From NCBI GenBank assembly GCA_030248215.1, contig JASANG010000796.1, positions 171,943 to 235,942 on the forward strand: 64,000 bases of DNA, given 5' to 3'. Positions 11,379-22,640 of this stretch are shown piece after piece. Each line of letters begins with the position of its first letter. Within the stretch, counting starts at the first letter, position 1. The notes beneath the pieces are model-generated. The model was not told the DNA's origin. It saw only the letters and a list, made by a program, of their open reading frames with translations, and ran no database searches. The position numbers were made by a program, and so were the translations under genes. This DNA comes from Enoplolaimus lenunculus. Its lineage: Eukaryota > Nematoda > Enoplea > Enoplida > Thoracostomopsidae.

Positions 11379-14300
11379 CGTCGTCGTCGTTGTTGTTGTC
11401 GTCGTTGTTGTTGTCGTCGTCGTTGCTGTTGTTGTTGTTGTTGTTTTTATTGTTTTCATTTTCATTACTGGCAACAAATTGAACGTATGGCATATCTCCT
11501 GTGATTATCGACTGCTCAATCGTTCCACGTTCGTTGTCGTTGAGTTTCCATTTCAGTACACGTTTGAGGCGTAAATGATACAGCAGCGAGTTGACAAGAT
11601 AATCCGAAAACTGTACGTACAGATGAGGTTCGGCATCAGTGTCTTTAACGTCTGCTGGCTGTTGTAGTTCACTGGAACGTTTCGTTATATCGCTTTTATC
11701 GTTCGCATTGCGATCTGCCAATCAAAAACCTTAATATTACGACGGCTCTTGGGCGCTATACTTTTTAACTATTTTGTCAACGCCGAGCCAACGCATGTGT
11801 AGTGCCACATTGCGTCGCATAAAACAATTTGTAAACAAATATTCTTTCACTTGCGCCGCCGGACGGCGCTGCAGTGGCAAGTATAGCGACACCCTAAAGC
11901 TTTCTGACATGAATATTTTCAATTTCACCTGAGGTCTATAGCAGTATTGTTAACTTTATGAGCATAATAACAGAGCAGAATTGTCAACTTCATGCGCGTA
12001 ATAACCCTTCGCTAAAATATTGAAGTGAAACACGCCTGTCGCTGTTATTCCGAAATTACAAGACCTATCGCTATTTGGTGCTAGGTGCCGCACATTTGAG
12101 AATGCCGAGGCTGATTTGATACTCCCGAAGTCTTGGATGGAGGCGTTTACGATCGCCACTCTGCTCATTCGAGCCCAAGATATCTCTCTTTTGTTGTGGA
12201 GATGTTGTGCAGTGAGTTTGCGTAGCACCTGTTAAACGCGTTGTTTTGTGTATTATTTCTCGCGGAGAGTTTGCGCTGCGCTGAGTTGGTTAGAGTATAC
12301 TACAGGTGAGCAGAAGTTAACAGTCCTCCTTGTATAGTTACACAAAAGTTTGAACGTTTGCAAATGCACCTTTGCAACTTTTTCAATTTTGCCCTAGTTG
12401 AGCTGAGCTGGCTGTCTGCATGCCATAGGCTCAATACCTCTTACCACTGCTCAATTCGTCGCTTTCAGCGGCGCTGTTAGTTTTCCACTTGTTGCTTCTT
12501 CGTTGTGGTTCATTTCTATTATCGCGACTGCTATCCTCCAAAACTACTCTACTCTGATAATTCAAAGCTTCAATTTGTGACTCCATCGACGGCAACGGCG
12601 GTGCTCCAAACGGCGTAGGCCGCCGTCTAAAGTTATGTCGCCGATGAACAATCGCCGCTTTATGCTCCGAGTCAATGAATGTGCCCGATAGTTTAGGTTG
12701 ATGTTTATTGTTGAACCGAAAATCAACAAAATAATCGCTCATCGGTGCGGACATGATTTGATTGAGTTGCGATGGCTCGATTCCAAGACGTCTGAGCACA
12801 TTTTGATCGCTTTCGTTCAGAGTGACCGCTTGAGCCGGATACAACGGAACTTGACCTTGTGGACTGATCGGAAGCCGGCTGAGCATGCCTTTAAAGTGAT
12901 CATTGATCGTTTGGCCGACACTTGTTGTGATTTTCATGCAAATCTCGCTGTAACAAATGCGTTCCAATATGTGACATTTTAGTATATTTTCTCAGTTGGT
13001 ATAGCGCCGAATAATAAACGTCCAGCCGCGGACGTAGCCAGCCAAACTCAACAACGTTAAAAGTGTTTCAAAAGTATGTGGTAAGAATCGATTTCCTTTA
13101 AATGCCATTTTGATAGTTTTTAAACAAATTTAGAGACAAAGTTGAAATTTTTTAATGGGACGTCAACATCGCGTGAGAAGATGCTTCGTTCAAATATGTA
13201 AAAAAATCCAAAACAGAAATGCTTGAATATTACACGTTAATTTTGGCTTAAACTTCATTTCGCGGGATTTACAGTATTTCAGTATAAACGCGATGACGGT
13301 ATTTTCCTGTCTCATGTGGTTTTAGGATTGAACGAATTCTATCACAACACTGAAAAACTGTATTGCTTACTCTCCAATTAAGTGTTTGCCAACACGTTGA
13401 ATAACATCTTTAAGCGTTCCAAGAGTTTTCATTCCTTTTCCGGAAAGACGCGATAAGTCGATTTTAAATTCACCAATTTCCACGGCACAATTTAAAATTT
13501 TTGTTTGCGGCAGCAATGTCACCGGATTCGGAATAATTTGTAGCGTAGCGCCAGCGTTGAAATTGAGAAATTCAGATTCTACTGGGCCGCTGACGTCAAT
13601 CTTACCTCTGAGCATTGTTGTTTCGACCAAACCCTAAAATAACACACAGCGAAACTAAAGCCTTGTAAAAAGCAATCAAAAACAGTGGCGGATGTAGGAT
13701 TTTTTGTTGACGAGAATCATAGGTGTAACCGCCGGCGGAGTTGCAGTGGGTCCAACAACTACGTGGACCTTCCTTTATTTGGGTTGAAAAGTAAAATTTT
13801 CAACTTAAATTTTGTGTTGTTGCCACGAATTTATTGAGATTTGTTAAATTTGGCATTAATAGAAATGAAAAATTGTCCTGCGGTGCAAAGGACACGACAC
13901 CATATGCAGTAATAATACAGCCACATTGTATTGTGGTCGTCTTCTTTACACACTGACCGCTCTGGTTCGGGCTCAAAAGCTCTAACCTCGATTAATGAAC
14001 AAAAACAATTGCTAATTTATTTATTTTAGAAAGTTCATTTTGCCAAGAATCGCTGATCACTTTATGGACAACATTATACGGTATATACCGCCTTGTACGG
14101 TACAAAATGTACCAGCTCGCGTTGCGTTTTTGCTTAACACCCGCATTTTTACACCGATACCTAGCAGGGTACAACCGGAGGACTACATCGCGCTCCGGCA
14201 GAATATCGGCCTCACACTCCGGCTCCGGTAAGTTTCGGTGACCTCCGGCTCCAGCTCTGGTATTTTTCACCTCCGGTTGCACCCTGATACCTAACTACCA

Positions 14301-17250
14301 CGTGAAACACACAATAGAATTCGATAATCAGTTGAATACTTTTTGTCAGAGTGATTTTTCACTGAACATTGAACGTTCGAATGGTTATATTGTGCGATAA
14401 AAAATTTAATTTGACCTAAATATCGATATCGAACCTGTCATCATTGGAGCCGCACATGACTAATATTTTCCTTAAATTTAATACCAAGATCACATCTGGC
14501 ATCTAGCTCGCTTCGCTCGTAAGGCTTACTTTAATTGTTCTTCCTCTATTGTGGCTGGCTGCGCGGAGCGTATGCCTTACACATAGCCTGTCAAAAGCAT
14601 GCACTTCAAATTAAGATTTTGCATTAGAATTTTTACAGTAATTTACCGTTCATATTGACGCTTCGATTGCATTATATTTGTCAGCCGGACAATGTATAGA
14701 ATAGGGCTGTAACAGTAGAACAAGCGTATTCCTAAGCCTCAGTCTTTAGCTAACCGTAAGAATGAGCTTATATCTAAGCCTAAGCAAAAAAAGTTGTCTA
14801 AAGCTACAGCTTAGTCATACGAAAAAACGTTACGCCTCTGATCTTTACATGGGTCGAGTAGCCCAATCTCTTTGTCGTTTCTGGTGCGAAGACAGAAAAA
14901 AGTTCACAAATATATACGCGATGAAACCAGAATGTATTATATATGCTTACTGTCATTCGCATTTTCTTTAAATTTTTCATTTCAACTCTGATACCGTCTG
15001 GTTGTAATGTAGCGGTATACTGAGGCGGCTAAAATTTCAAGCATAACTATGATTTTCGATGCCACATTGAGTATGTGTGCCAACGTTTGTGTGATTTGAG
15101 ACAGCAAAATTTCTGTAGCTGTAAAACATCAAATATTGGTTTATTATTATTATTGTGTTCCATTGCCGTTATCTTTAATATGTATTGTACACTTTAATCC
15201 ACATTTAGGCTTCGGCTTGGGCTTAGGACAAGGCTTACTTATACTCTAAATTTTACAAAACAAAATACGTCACAGTTTTAAAATTAAGCTTGATGTCACA
15301 TCAAATGTATTCTTTCTTATGGGCTAAGGCGACGCACTTAATAATATTAGCACATTCGTGGCAAGACAAGGTGCGTAAGTAAGATCTTGAGAATACCTCA
15401 TTTTGGAGCAGCACTTACAGCACAAAACGAAAAATAAAATTAGTTTATACTCGTTTTCAACTTTAAAGTATGTTATTATTATTGTTATTATTATGGCCCA
15501 TACATAAAACAGGGCCGGAACATTTTCGTACGGGGCTGCAATAGAGTCAGCTATATGCTGTAGAGTAACTTTTTTGTTTAGGCATAGGCTTAGGCTTAGG
15601 CTTAGGAATAGGCTCATCCTTACGCTTAGCGTCATTCTTAGGCTTAGGCTTAGGAATACGCGTGTACTACTGTTCCAGCCCTGTTCTATACATGGGCCAT
15701 TATTATTATTATTATATACACTTGATCCCTCCAGTTTACTTGGTCCGTTTATCATTTATTTAACCTTTAGGAAATAAATATACAAGAGCCGAACCGACAT
15801 TCAATTACGCCCCCGAACTGAAATAATAAAACTTCAGGTAAACATTCTGTTGTTTCTGGATAACTGTTTTACTTATTCCCACAATAATTATTGTCTATTT
15901 CATATGTAATCTAATTTAAAGCTTGTATTTTTGGTTTCGACTCTTATACGAGATGCGTTTAATAAGAGCCTGACGCTCGCACCCTACTGGGCTTGCACGT
16001 CTTATGAACATTTTGTACACATCGCATACACTTAATAATAATTGTCAAACACTGTGCACGTTTATGCCGTGTATCGGTTTGAATGCAATACCTCAAATTC
16101 GACTACTTTAATATTGCGCATTTTATGCGTTCCGTCAAATGGTTTGTCGGTAGTAACTTGCATTTTCGACACTTCTAACGTTGCTAAAGCACGATTAGTT
16201 ACTCGACCAAGTGTTGTCACCATGTAATCCACTCCAGCAGTTGTTATACGAATACGACCGCCTATAAGTTGCTAATTAAAACTGCTTGACCAGAAAATGG
16301 ACAGTTTATTTGTATTTGTGCAAGTTTTTGCATCGACAACTCACGGCTACAACTCGTAAGTGCCAGGTTCTGCATCTAAAACTTGCAGCTGTATATTGTA
16401 CGTGCAAGTTTGCGCAGCGTGAACTTGTAGTTGAAAGTTTTTTGCAATGGATTGTCGAGGAAAACTGACAGCTGCAAGCTGCAGCATTATGTTCTTGCTG
16501 CGAACACTTGCGCGTGCGCATATGGGGCTTAACTATTTAAAAACAAAATTAGATTTTTAAGCAGAAGCAAGACGTTTAAATCATTTGAGAGTTTCTACGA
16601 TTTTATGAAATTTGCCAGTATATCAAATCTTTCTAAAAATATTTCAATTGAAACGTTTGTGAATTTTAACTGTACGACGCCTAAATTTCAGAAATAACCT
16701 ATGTAAGCAGGGCTCGAAAAAGGAAAGGTACATATTTGAATTTTTCTAAGTATCTGGTTCATGAACACTTAAATCAATGTAAAGTTTATGGGTACTACCG
16801 AGACAAACTAAATCCGTCGCCCTAACCATCAACCTCAGCGTAATGATAAGTCTTAAACGAAATGTAGAACATAAATTTTGGTCCAATTTCAGTCTGGAAA
16901 CAAAAGAAAACAAAGCTAACAAATCCTTAGAAGGCGGCAGGTACGTGGATTGGGTGCATTTGCACTCTCGCGATTTTTCTAATACGTTTAGTTAGGTATA
17001 AGAAGTAAAAGTCTTCAAACGTTGGTTCAACCTCAGCCTCTTGTATAATATTTTTTCACTGGACCCGAGGGCACCTCGAAACCTAATAATACTCCGGCGG
17101 CGTCCATAAACAAAAAAAGCAGGCGAAGTTGTACGAACCCTTACCAGGATTATTTTTGTCGTGACCTTCGATCGCACTTGGCACCAAACTGTTCGCTTTG
17201 TAAGCCAACAAAAATAACGCAGTACAAAACAGAATTGAATTCAGTGACAT
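10481..17250 (-). CDS. Secreted BPI/LBP/CETP-family lipid-binding protein
   Basis: Exons on the minus strand with matching phases: 17250-17145, 16261-16092, 13633-13371, 12947-12445, 11714-11130, 10716-10481. They encode about 620 aa. Exon 1 encodes a clear signal peptide (MSLNSILFCTALFLLAYKAN). The exon 1/2 junction gives NPGGRIRITTAGVDY, matching the 'NPGVVVRISQKGLDY' start of mature BPI. The two disulphide cysteines of the N-terminal barrel appear in ILNCAVEI and GDEICMKI. LYVQFSDYLVNSL begins the C-terminal barrel, and the last exon (KSFPIPQSQYGQLTG) matches the BPI C-terminal strand region. Odd points: a Ser/Arg-rich linker of about 85 residues between the barrels, and a long Asn/Asp tract in the C-terminal barrel. 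About 30 residues of the N-barrel are absent between exons 2 and 3, both phase 0, so a short exon in 13634-16091 is probably missed. Family members bind lipopolysaccharide or lipids; ligand here unknown. Confidence 0.85.
11308..11443. repeat. (GTT)n/(GTC)n trinucleotide repeat inside an exon
   Basis: Read on the minus strand it is AAC/GAC repeats encoding about 45 Asn/Asp residues inside the fifth seen exon of the BPI-like gene. No AG acceptor occurs near its 3' side that would let it be spliced out, so it appears to be translated. Confidence 0.9.
14085..14140 (+). mobile_element. Fragment of the GTTGCGTTTTTG MITE family
   Basis: ACAAAATGTACCAGCTCGCG then TTGCGTTTTTGCTTAACACC matches the subterminal part of the element at 31265-31594. 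It lies in an intron of the BPI-like gene and abuts the small hAT-like element at 14165. Confidence 0.55.
14165..14286. mobile_element. hAT-like MITE, CCGGAGG family, 122 bp
   Basis: Ends are CAGGGTACAACCGGAGG and CCTCCGGTTGCACCCTG, a 17-bp inverted repeat with one mismatch. Flanks are ATACCTAG (14157-14164) and ATACCTAA (14287-14294), an 8-bp target duplication with one change. CAGGG ends and an 8-bp duplication fit the hAT superfamily. Non-coding. Confidence 0.8.
14704..14853 (-). mobile_element. TTAGGC-core MITE family copy
   Basis: Reverse copy ending GATCTTTACATGGGTC, with CCTAAGCCTAAGC-type core and AACGTTACGCCTCTGATC. Family consensus: ends TGGCCCATGTAAAGATC, then GGCGGAACGTTTTTCG, then a TTAGGC-rich core, then CTGTTCCGGCCCTG and TTTACATGGGCCA. 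It lies in an intron of the BPI-like gene. Confidence 0.7.
15494..15703 (+). mobile_element. TTAGGC-core MITE family, near-complete copy
   Basis: Runs from TGGCCCATACATAAAACAGG to CTGTTCTATACATGGGCCA, an inverted pair, and is flanked on both sides by TTATTATTATT. The core holds GGCTTAGGCTTAGGCTTAGG (about 15588-15608) and a second TTAGGC run at 15639. Non-coding. Confidence 0.75.
16306..16520. mobile_element. Dispersed 'TTGCAGCTGC' repeat, copy 1
   Basis: Contains repeated AACTTGCAGCTG and CTGCAAG motifs in both orientations and shares CGTGCAAGTTTTTGCA with copies at 25252-25420 and 35252-35430. The motif arrangement is inverted about its centre, suggesting a foldback element. In the first intron of the BPI-like gene. 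Confidence 0.55.
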
Positions 17251-18571
17251 TTTTGTTTAGCGAATAAAATTCTTATTATACAAATTATATAAATTTAGAA
17301 TTCTAAAACTATATTTCACACTTTGAACTTCTGTTGAATTTAAATCGGCATCAGCGGTATTTGTCGCATCGACTGTAAACGCTATCGTTAACAGCCTCGA
17401 TAACCATGTTGTATTTAGAGTTAAGAACTGGAAGATTTATAGAAGATGGAAACATTTTCGTAGTACAAAATCTATTGATGTCGTCAAAAAATTTTCAATC
17501 AACGGCGCGGTGTCCTTGCTCCGGCACTGAATTTAGTCGTTATGTGTCATGGAAACTTTTTCTGGCGGAAGAGAGGACTTGTTCGTTTAAAAATTGAGTA
17601 TCAGTACCATAAATTGTCTTGTAAATTAGTTCTCTGAATTTTACTCTAACTGAAAAAACTATTTAAGATTTTAATGGTACTTGGTTACGTTTCCTTACAG
17701 TAATGTTAATTTAACCGTTTATAACCCATTGTCCACTACAGTGGACAAAAGTAGAAACACCTGTAACCAATCACAAACTGGTTAACAATAGGCGTGCGCT
17801 GATTGGCTATTACAATAAATCATTCGAATTGTTTTCCCACAGTGTTTATATTATTCACGTGAGGCTCTGGTTAAACCTACCAGGTTTAGGCCCAGGATTT
17901 CTCCAAGCTGGGGTCAAGCTTAAACATAGACTTTTAGGCTAATTTTCAGGCTTAAGCTTAGGCTTAGACTCTGGTTCGTGATATGTGCTTTACACTTGAC
18001 GTGGGTGAGAAAGTAAACAAATACCCTTGTGTTTTTCAGATCACCAACAACAAACATGTGCTTTGCTTTTAAAACAAAATATGTAAAATTATTTTTTAAT
18101 TAATTGCCCTCATTTGCTCATTATAATATTTATACACACAGCTTCTGTAGTAAACAATTTAATGTTAAACAAACCAAACAAAAGGAAAGCGAGCAAACGC
18201 CCATGAAAAGCATTTAGTCGTATCGTCAACTGTATATAGCACCTATTGACAATAGGTCCTAAGTCTTCTAACAAAGTCTGAATTAGGAAATATCCAAGGA
18301 TCGGTGCCCCAGCAGCCCTGTACAAGTTTAAAGTTTTGTATAGGGATTGGGATCAATTACAGTTCCTCTCTATGACTAAGGGAAACTTTAATTTATACCA
18401 TAATGGGGGAACTTCAATTGATTGGATTAGGTGAAAACTAACAAACACTAGTGTTTTGGAGATTTGAAATCAAATATGCAACATTTTAGCATCCTTTGAA
18501 AGGGCTTTTGAAATAAAACAGCCTTCTCGTTTAAAGGACACGGAAACTGGTCCCTGATGTGAGAACATAAT
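17251..18571. other. Intergenic DNA between the BPI-like and DEG/ENaC genes, left part
   Basis: Upstream side of the BPI-like gene. Contains short TTAGGC-family debris (17930-17980) and a TATAGCACCTATTGAC fragment near 18234 related to the MITE at 23697. No gene recognised. Confidence 0.4.
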
Positions 18572-19250
18572 GCGGGGTTTACGTTATAACTGGGGCAACC
18601 TAGAACACGTTGTGTCCCTAGTGCAATAGTGGTTAAATGTCTGCATGTTGATCTGGTGTCAAATTCAAAAAAATTGAATTGTCTGCTATCCTGATGTAAT
18701 ATTCACTGTTTGCACTGCAATATCATATGATATTGGAAATTTTGTCCGTTATTTTCATATGACATAATTGAAATGTCTGCAGGTAGTGGTAAAGTAGCCT
18801 GAATGTCCTGTAGAATATTACGTGATACTAAAATTTAAAGTTTGAATTATTTGTACTTAGGAATATATTTGGACACAATTTTCAGCAGAAACAGAAACAT
18901 AGAAGCTAATTTAGTATTGGAAGTCACTTATAGTTACATTTTGTCTGACTTTTCATTATATTATTCGTGCGCGCAAAATACTTTGTCCTGCATTATATCA
19001 CGTGATATTCTGTAGATTTCCAGCATGTGATTTAATATCCCCAAAAAAGTCCTGTGATATCATGTGAGATATGACAGGGCTATTTGTATGCGATAATTAC
19101 TGTGGAGATGTTGGATTTCTAAGCCAAAATCATGTGACACTCAGATTTTGTATCCATAACCGCTATTCAGGTTACAAAGTTTTATGTTGACGTCGAATCA
19201 ACATGGACAAAACGTGTTCCAAGCTGCCCCAGTTATAACGTGAACCCCCG
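18572..19250. mobile_element. MITE, 679 bp, rich in internal palindromes
   Basis: The left end GCGGGGTTTACGTTATAACT and the right end, read in reverse as CGGGGGTTCACGTTATAACT, pair over about 45 bp (GGGGCA, GAACACGTT shared). ATAAT lies at both edges (18567-18571, 19252-19256), a candidate target duplication. The interior repeatedly carries ATATCA-(C/T)(A/G)TGATAT palindromes such as TATCACGTGATA. Non-coding. Confidence 0.75.
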
Positions 19251-19259
19251 AATAATTGT

Positions 19260-22200
19260 CCAAGAAATTAATTTAAAAATGGCGTCGCTCTTGTCGGTCA
19301 CGTGAGTACGTTTCCTAATTAATAACGCGCCTATTAACTTTTGTTAGTCCAACTGTAAGCAAAACAATACTAACTACTGCTTGCACCAACTCAAAATCTT
19401 TCATCTAAAACTAGCAAAACCATAAAACCACTACGCATTTATCTATTCCAGGATTAATCCCACGCTACTCGGCGAATTTGTCACAGTAGCGAATTAGCGG
19501 CGATTTACTAGCTGCCACTTGTCATGGTCACTTGTGGTTCCAGCGACAATGTCATAGCATCAAGTTAACGTTTATAAAAATTTTCAAACTTTCCAACCTA
19601 TTAACCTGTAAATTTTATCTGGTTCTACAGGAAAAAATGAACCAAAATCCAGGAAACGCGCAATAGTTGAATTGATAGTATCATACCAGATTGTGAAATA
19701 ATTTTTTAATCGTTTTTATTAAGATAAAAGTAGAATTTTTCGGTAAATGATAAATTACCCAGCCGATCTATTGGTGGGTGACTATGTGTACAGACGAGCG
19801 TTTGTCTATTTTGACAACATGCAAGTATATACTGTAGGTGCTGTACTCAGTTTATCAAGATTAACTGCAACAAGAGAAAACGTTTACATTACAAAAAGCA
19901 ACTGTAGCATTAAAAGCGCAGATGCCAAACGTTTTGAATGCAGTAGAAAAAAAAACAAAAAATATCTCTATTCGCTTATTGAAAACAAAAAATAGGTTTT
20001 TCATACGATTATGCAATTCAAGATACCAAGATTAATTTTTATTGATTGTCGTAGAAGAGAGCTTAACTTAAAATTTTGGACATGCGATATTTAAAATTTG
20101 TTTGTATCACTACAAATACCCCGATGGTAAAGTTTTTAGACAAGCAACTACGTCCGTTTATACAGGGCAGATAGAAAATAAACATAATTATCACATGTTT
20201 ACCAATATTCTCAAAATGTGTCTATCACATACAAGTTAATAATTAGGATTTAGACTGTCTAATTAGCGAATAGTGAGGGTAAAAATTCAGCACATTTATT
20301 GCATTTGGTGTGACCTACATTGTGCCAAGATTGACATTCGCAGCTATTTCTAACTGACAATAGGTGCTGTACACAAATGAGGATGTACAAGTCATACTCA
20401 TAAGATACGTATTTTAAACAAGACGTTTTTTGAGCATATGATGGGTATTGTGAGCCAACTTTTCCAATTGTGATAAATACGCATATCGGATAAGTCACAA
20501 CCTATCACTAGAACCATTACCCTATTGCAGTCTCGCAGGAAAAACGTTCCGCCCTTGATCTTTACATGAGCCAACTTTTCCAATTCTGCTAAATAAGCAT
20601 ATATGATCAGTCGCAACATATCACTAGAATGGTATGATGGACAGATTTTCAAACCCATAAATCTCAGTTTACCAAAGACCAAACAAGATTCCAAGCTATA
20701 ATTTAAGGTGATTTACGTAATTTTGACTTTTTCATTCGAATAATAGTTATCAGAGAGCATACTACCACATTTGGTAAGCTCTGAATTTCCTATAACCTTG
20801 TCCCAAAACTTGGCTGGCTTTAGCTGCACCTAATTTCAATCGTCTTTTCTATTCCAGCACTCCTATGCTAAAGTGTAAAGACTCACGTGGTAACAACTAT
20901 GATCCTGGAATAAAGTTATATATACGACACCTATCCTCCTATATCGCAGTTTCAGCCAGCACAATATGCAATAGCGGGCAGAAGGTATCAGAACATAAAT
21001 TGGATTTCACTTAATTTAAAAGCGTATCTGATACTTTTCAAAAACGGAAGCTAAGTTTTCTGGCCCCATCTGGTTGGGGCCTGGTCATTTACAAGTTTCA
21101 ACTTACACAGCCTACATCATTGCAGCTAACGTAGAAACATATTTTAGTGCCGTTTTCGGCAATTTGTGCGGTGTGATAGAAATTATGCTAATTGGCAAAA
21201 TTGGTTTGATTTTTGACTGTATGAGGCACCACAGATACCCGATTAAACGGGACAGAATCATCATTTTTTCAGTTGACTTGTCTCTATTTGAAGAACAAAG
21301 CTAAAATATTATGTATGCTTGTTCGGTTCAATGCAGAATTGGTACACGCTGTATTTAGTTGTTGTTGTTGTTGTTGTCGTTGTTGTTAATATTGTTTCCA
21401 TGGTGCAAAACATTTACTGTTCAACTCATTTGTATGCATGGACATTTTACAAGCTACGTTAATGCCATTTGCTTGTATCCGATTAGCAAATAAATTCAAG
21501 TTAATAACTTTGTTTCGAAAGTTTAACTATTTTGAAATTTTTTGGTTGCGCTTTGTAACACTGAGAGTCAGGAGCCAGCATTATAAACAATTGGATAGTT
21601 AGACACTTTTCACTACCGATTTGGGCTTCGGCTCAAGTTTAGGAAAAGGCTTACCTAAAGCAAACCCTACACCGGCCCGTTGCCTGTGATGGCCATGAGG
21701 GGTTCACCCCCCCGGAAAAATTTTGACCCCCCCAAGAAAGTTTTCAACCTTGCTTATAAGTCATTGAATACCCTTGCATGCCCCTCCTGACAATTTTTCA
21801 TCCGCTGCCAGCAAGGTGACCTAGACACGGGCCTAACCTAGACATCTGCCTAATACTTTTTCTAACCATAAACCTGAGCATACGCCTTAACTTTAAATGT
21901 GAGTGGGAAAGTGTATTAGGGTCAATGATTGCGGTACTCAACATTAATTTATTGCTATTTCAAATAAAACATAAATATATAGACGGCGAGCCACATTTGG
22001 ACAATAGCGAACGTAGAACTGTGCCCAATTTTACTATTTACTACCAAATATGTGCTAAAATATTTCAGTAAGCTGCAAAAAATTTAAAATTCACCCTTAA
22101 AAGTTTCTGGTTTCTACAAAACGGTCGCATACACCACGGTATAAAGCCTTTACCAATATGTGCGTACCAACAGCGAAATGACGATAAAACTGGCACTGTT

Positions 22201-22640
22201 TAATATTTTGAATAATTTCAAAATATGCTTAAAATTGTTGTATATAAACTTAAAAATTAAAAACTTCCTGGTTTTTGACAAATTTACACGAACGTATAAA
22301 CAGGAATAGCAGAAGAATCGTCATGTTAACAGCGAAATTTCTGCAAACTACGTCAATATAATCCTGTAAATTACGTATAATACGCTTAATACTATTCCTA
22401 AATTTGAAAAATATTCTAAACGGTCCTTGTTTTGCTGAGTACATCGGCAAGAAAGTCATAAAAATGCCTCTTTCAGCAGTGAAATAAATGCAATGTAAAC
22501 TGACCTCTGTTTGTATTTCAGTAATAAAATATTTGAATTTTTTTACTAAATTTAAAAAAATATACTTCAAAGTTAATTTTTAACCGGCTACATGACGGAA
22601 CATAGTATACTAGTGTAAAAATGCGCAAATCAGCAGTAAA
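19260..22640. other. Intergenic DNA upstream of the DEG/ENaC gene
   Basis: No gene recognised. It holds a fragment related to the TATAGCACCTATCACC MITE at 20260-20385, a TTAGGC-family end fragment at 20515-20575 (AACGTTCCGCCCTTGATC), and a short (GTT)n tract at 21358-21387. ORFs here are short and featureless. Confidence 0.4.
21690..21832. repeat. Dispersed repeat shared with 37995-38155
   Basis: GGAAAAATTTTGACC, TTTTCAACCTTGC, ATGCCCCTCCTGA and AGCAAGGT occur in the same order and spacing in both segments. Both begin with a C/G-homopolymer stretch and end near ACGGGCCT. Class unknown; no coding capacity. Confidence 0.65.

Noticed and set aside
15580-15660. Telomere or interstitial telomere site
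   Set aside because: The TTAGGC-like runs are short, imperfect and inside a dispersed element with inverted ends, not a telomeric array.
15324-15777. ORFs with Leu/Ser-rich repeats near 15.5 kb
   Set aside because: They are translations of a TTAGGC-core MITE and flanking TTATTA repeats.
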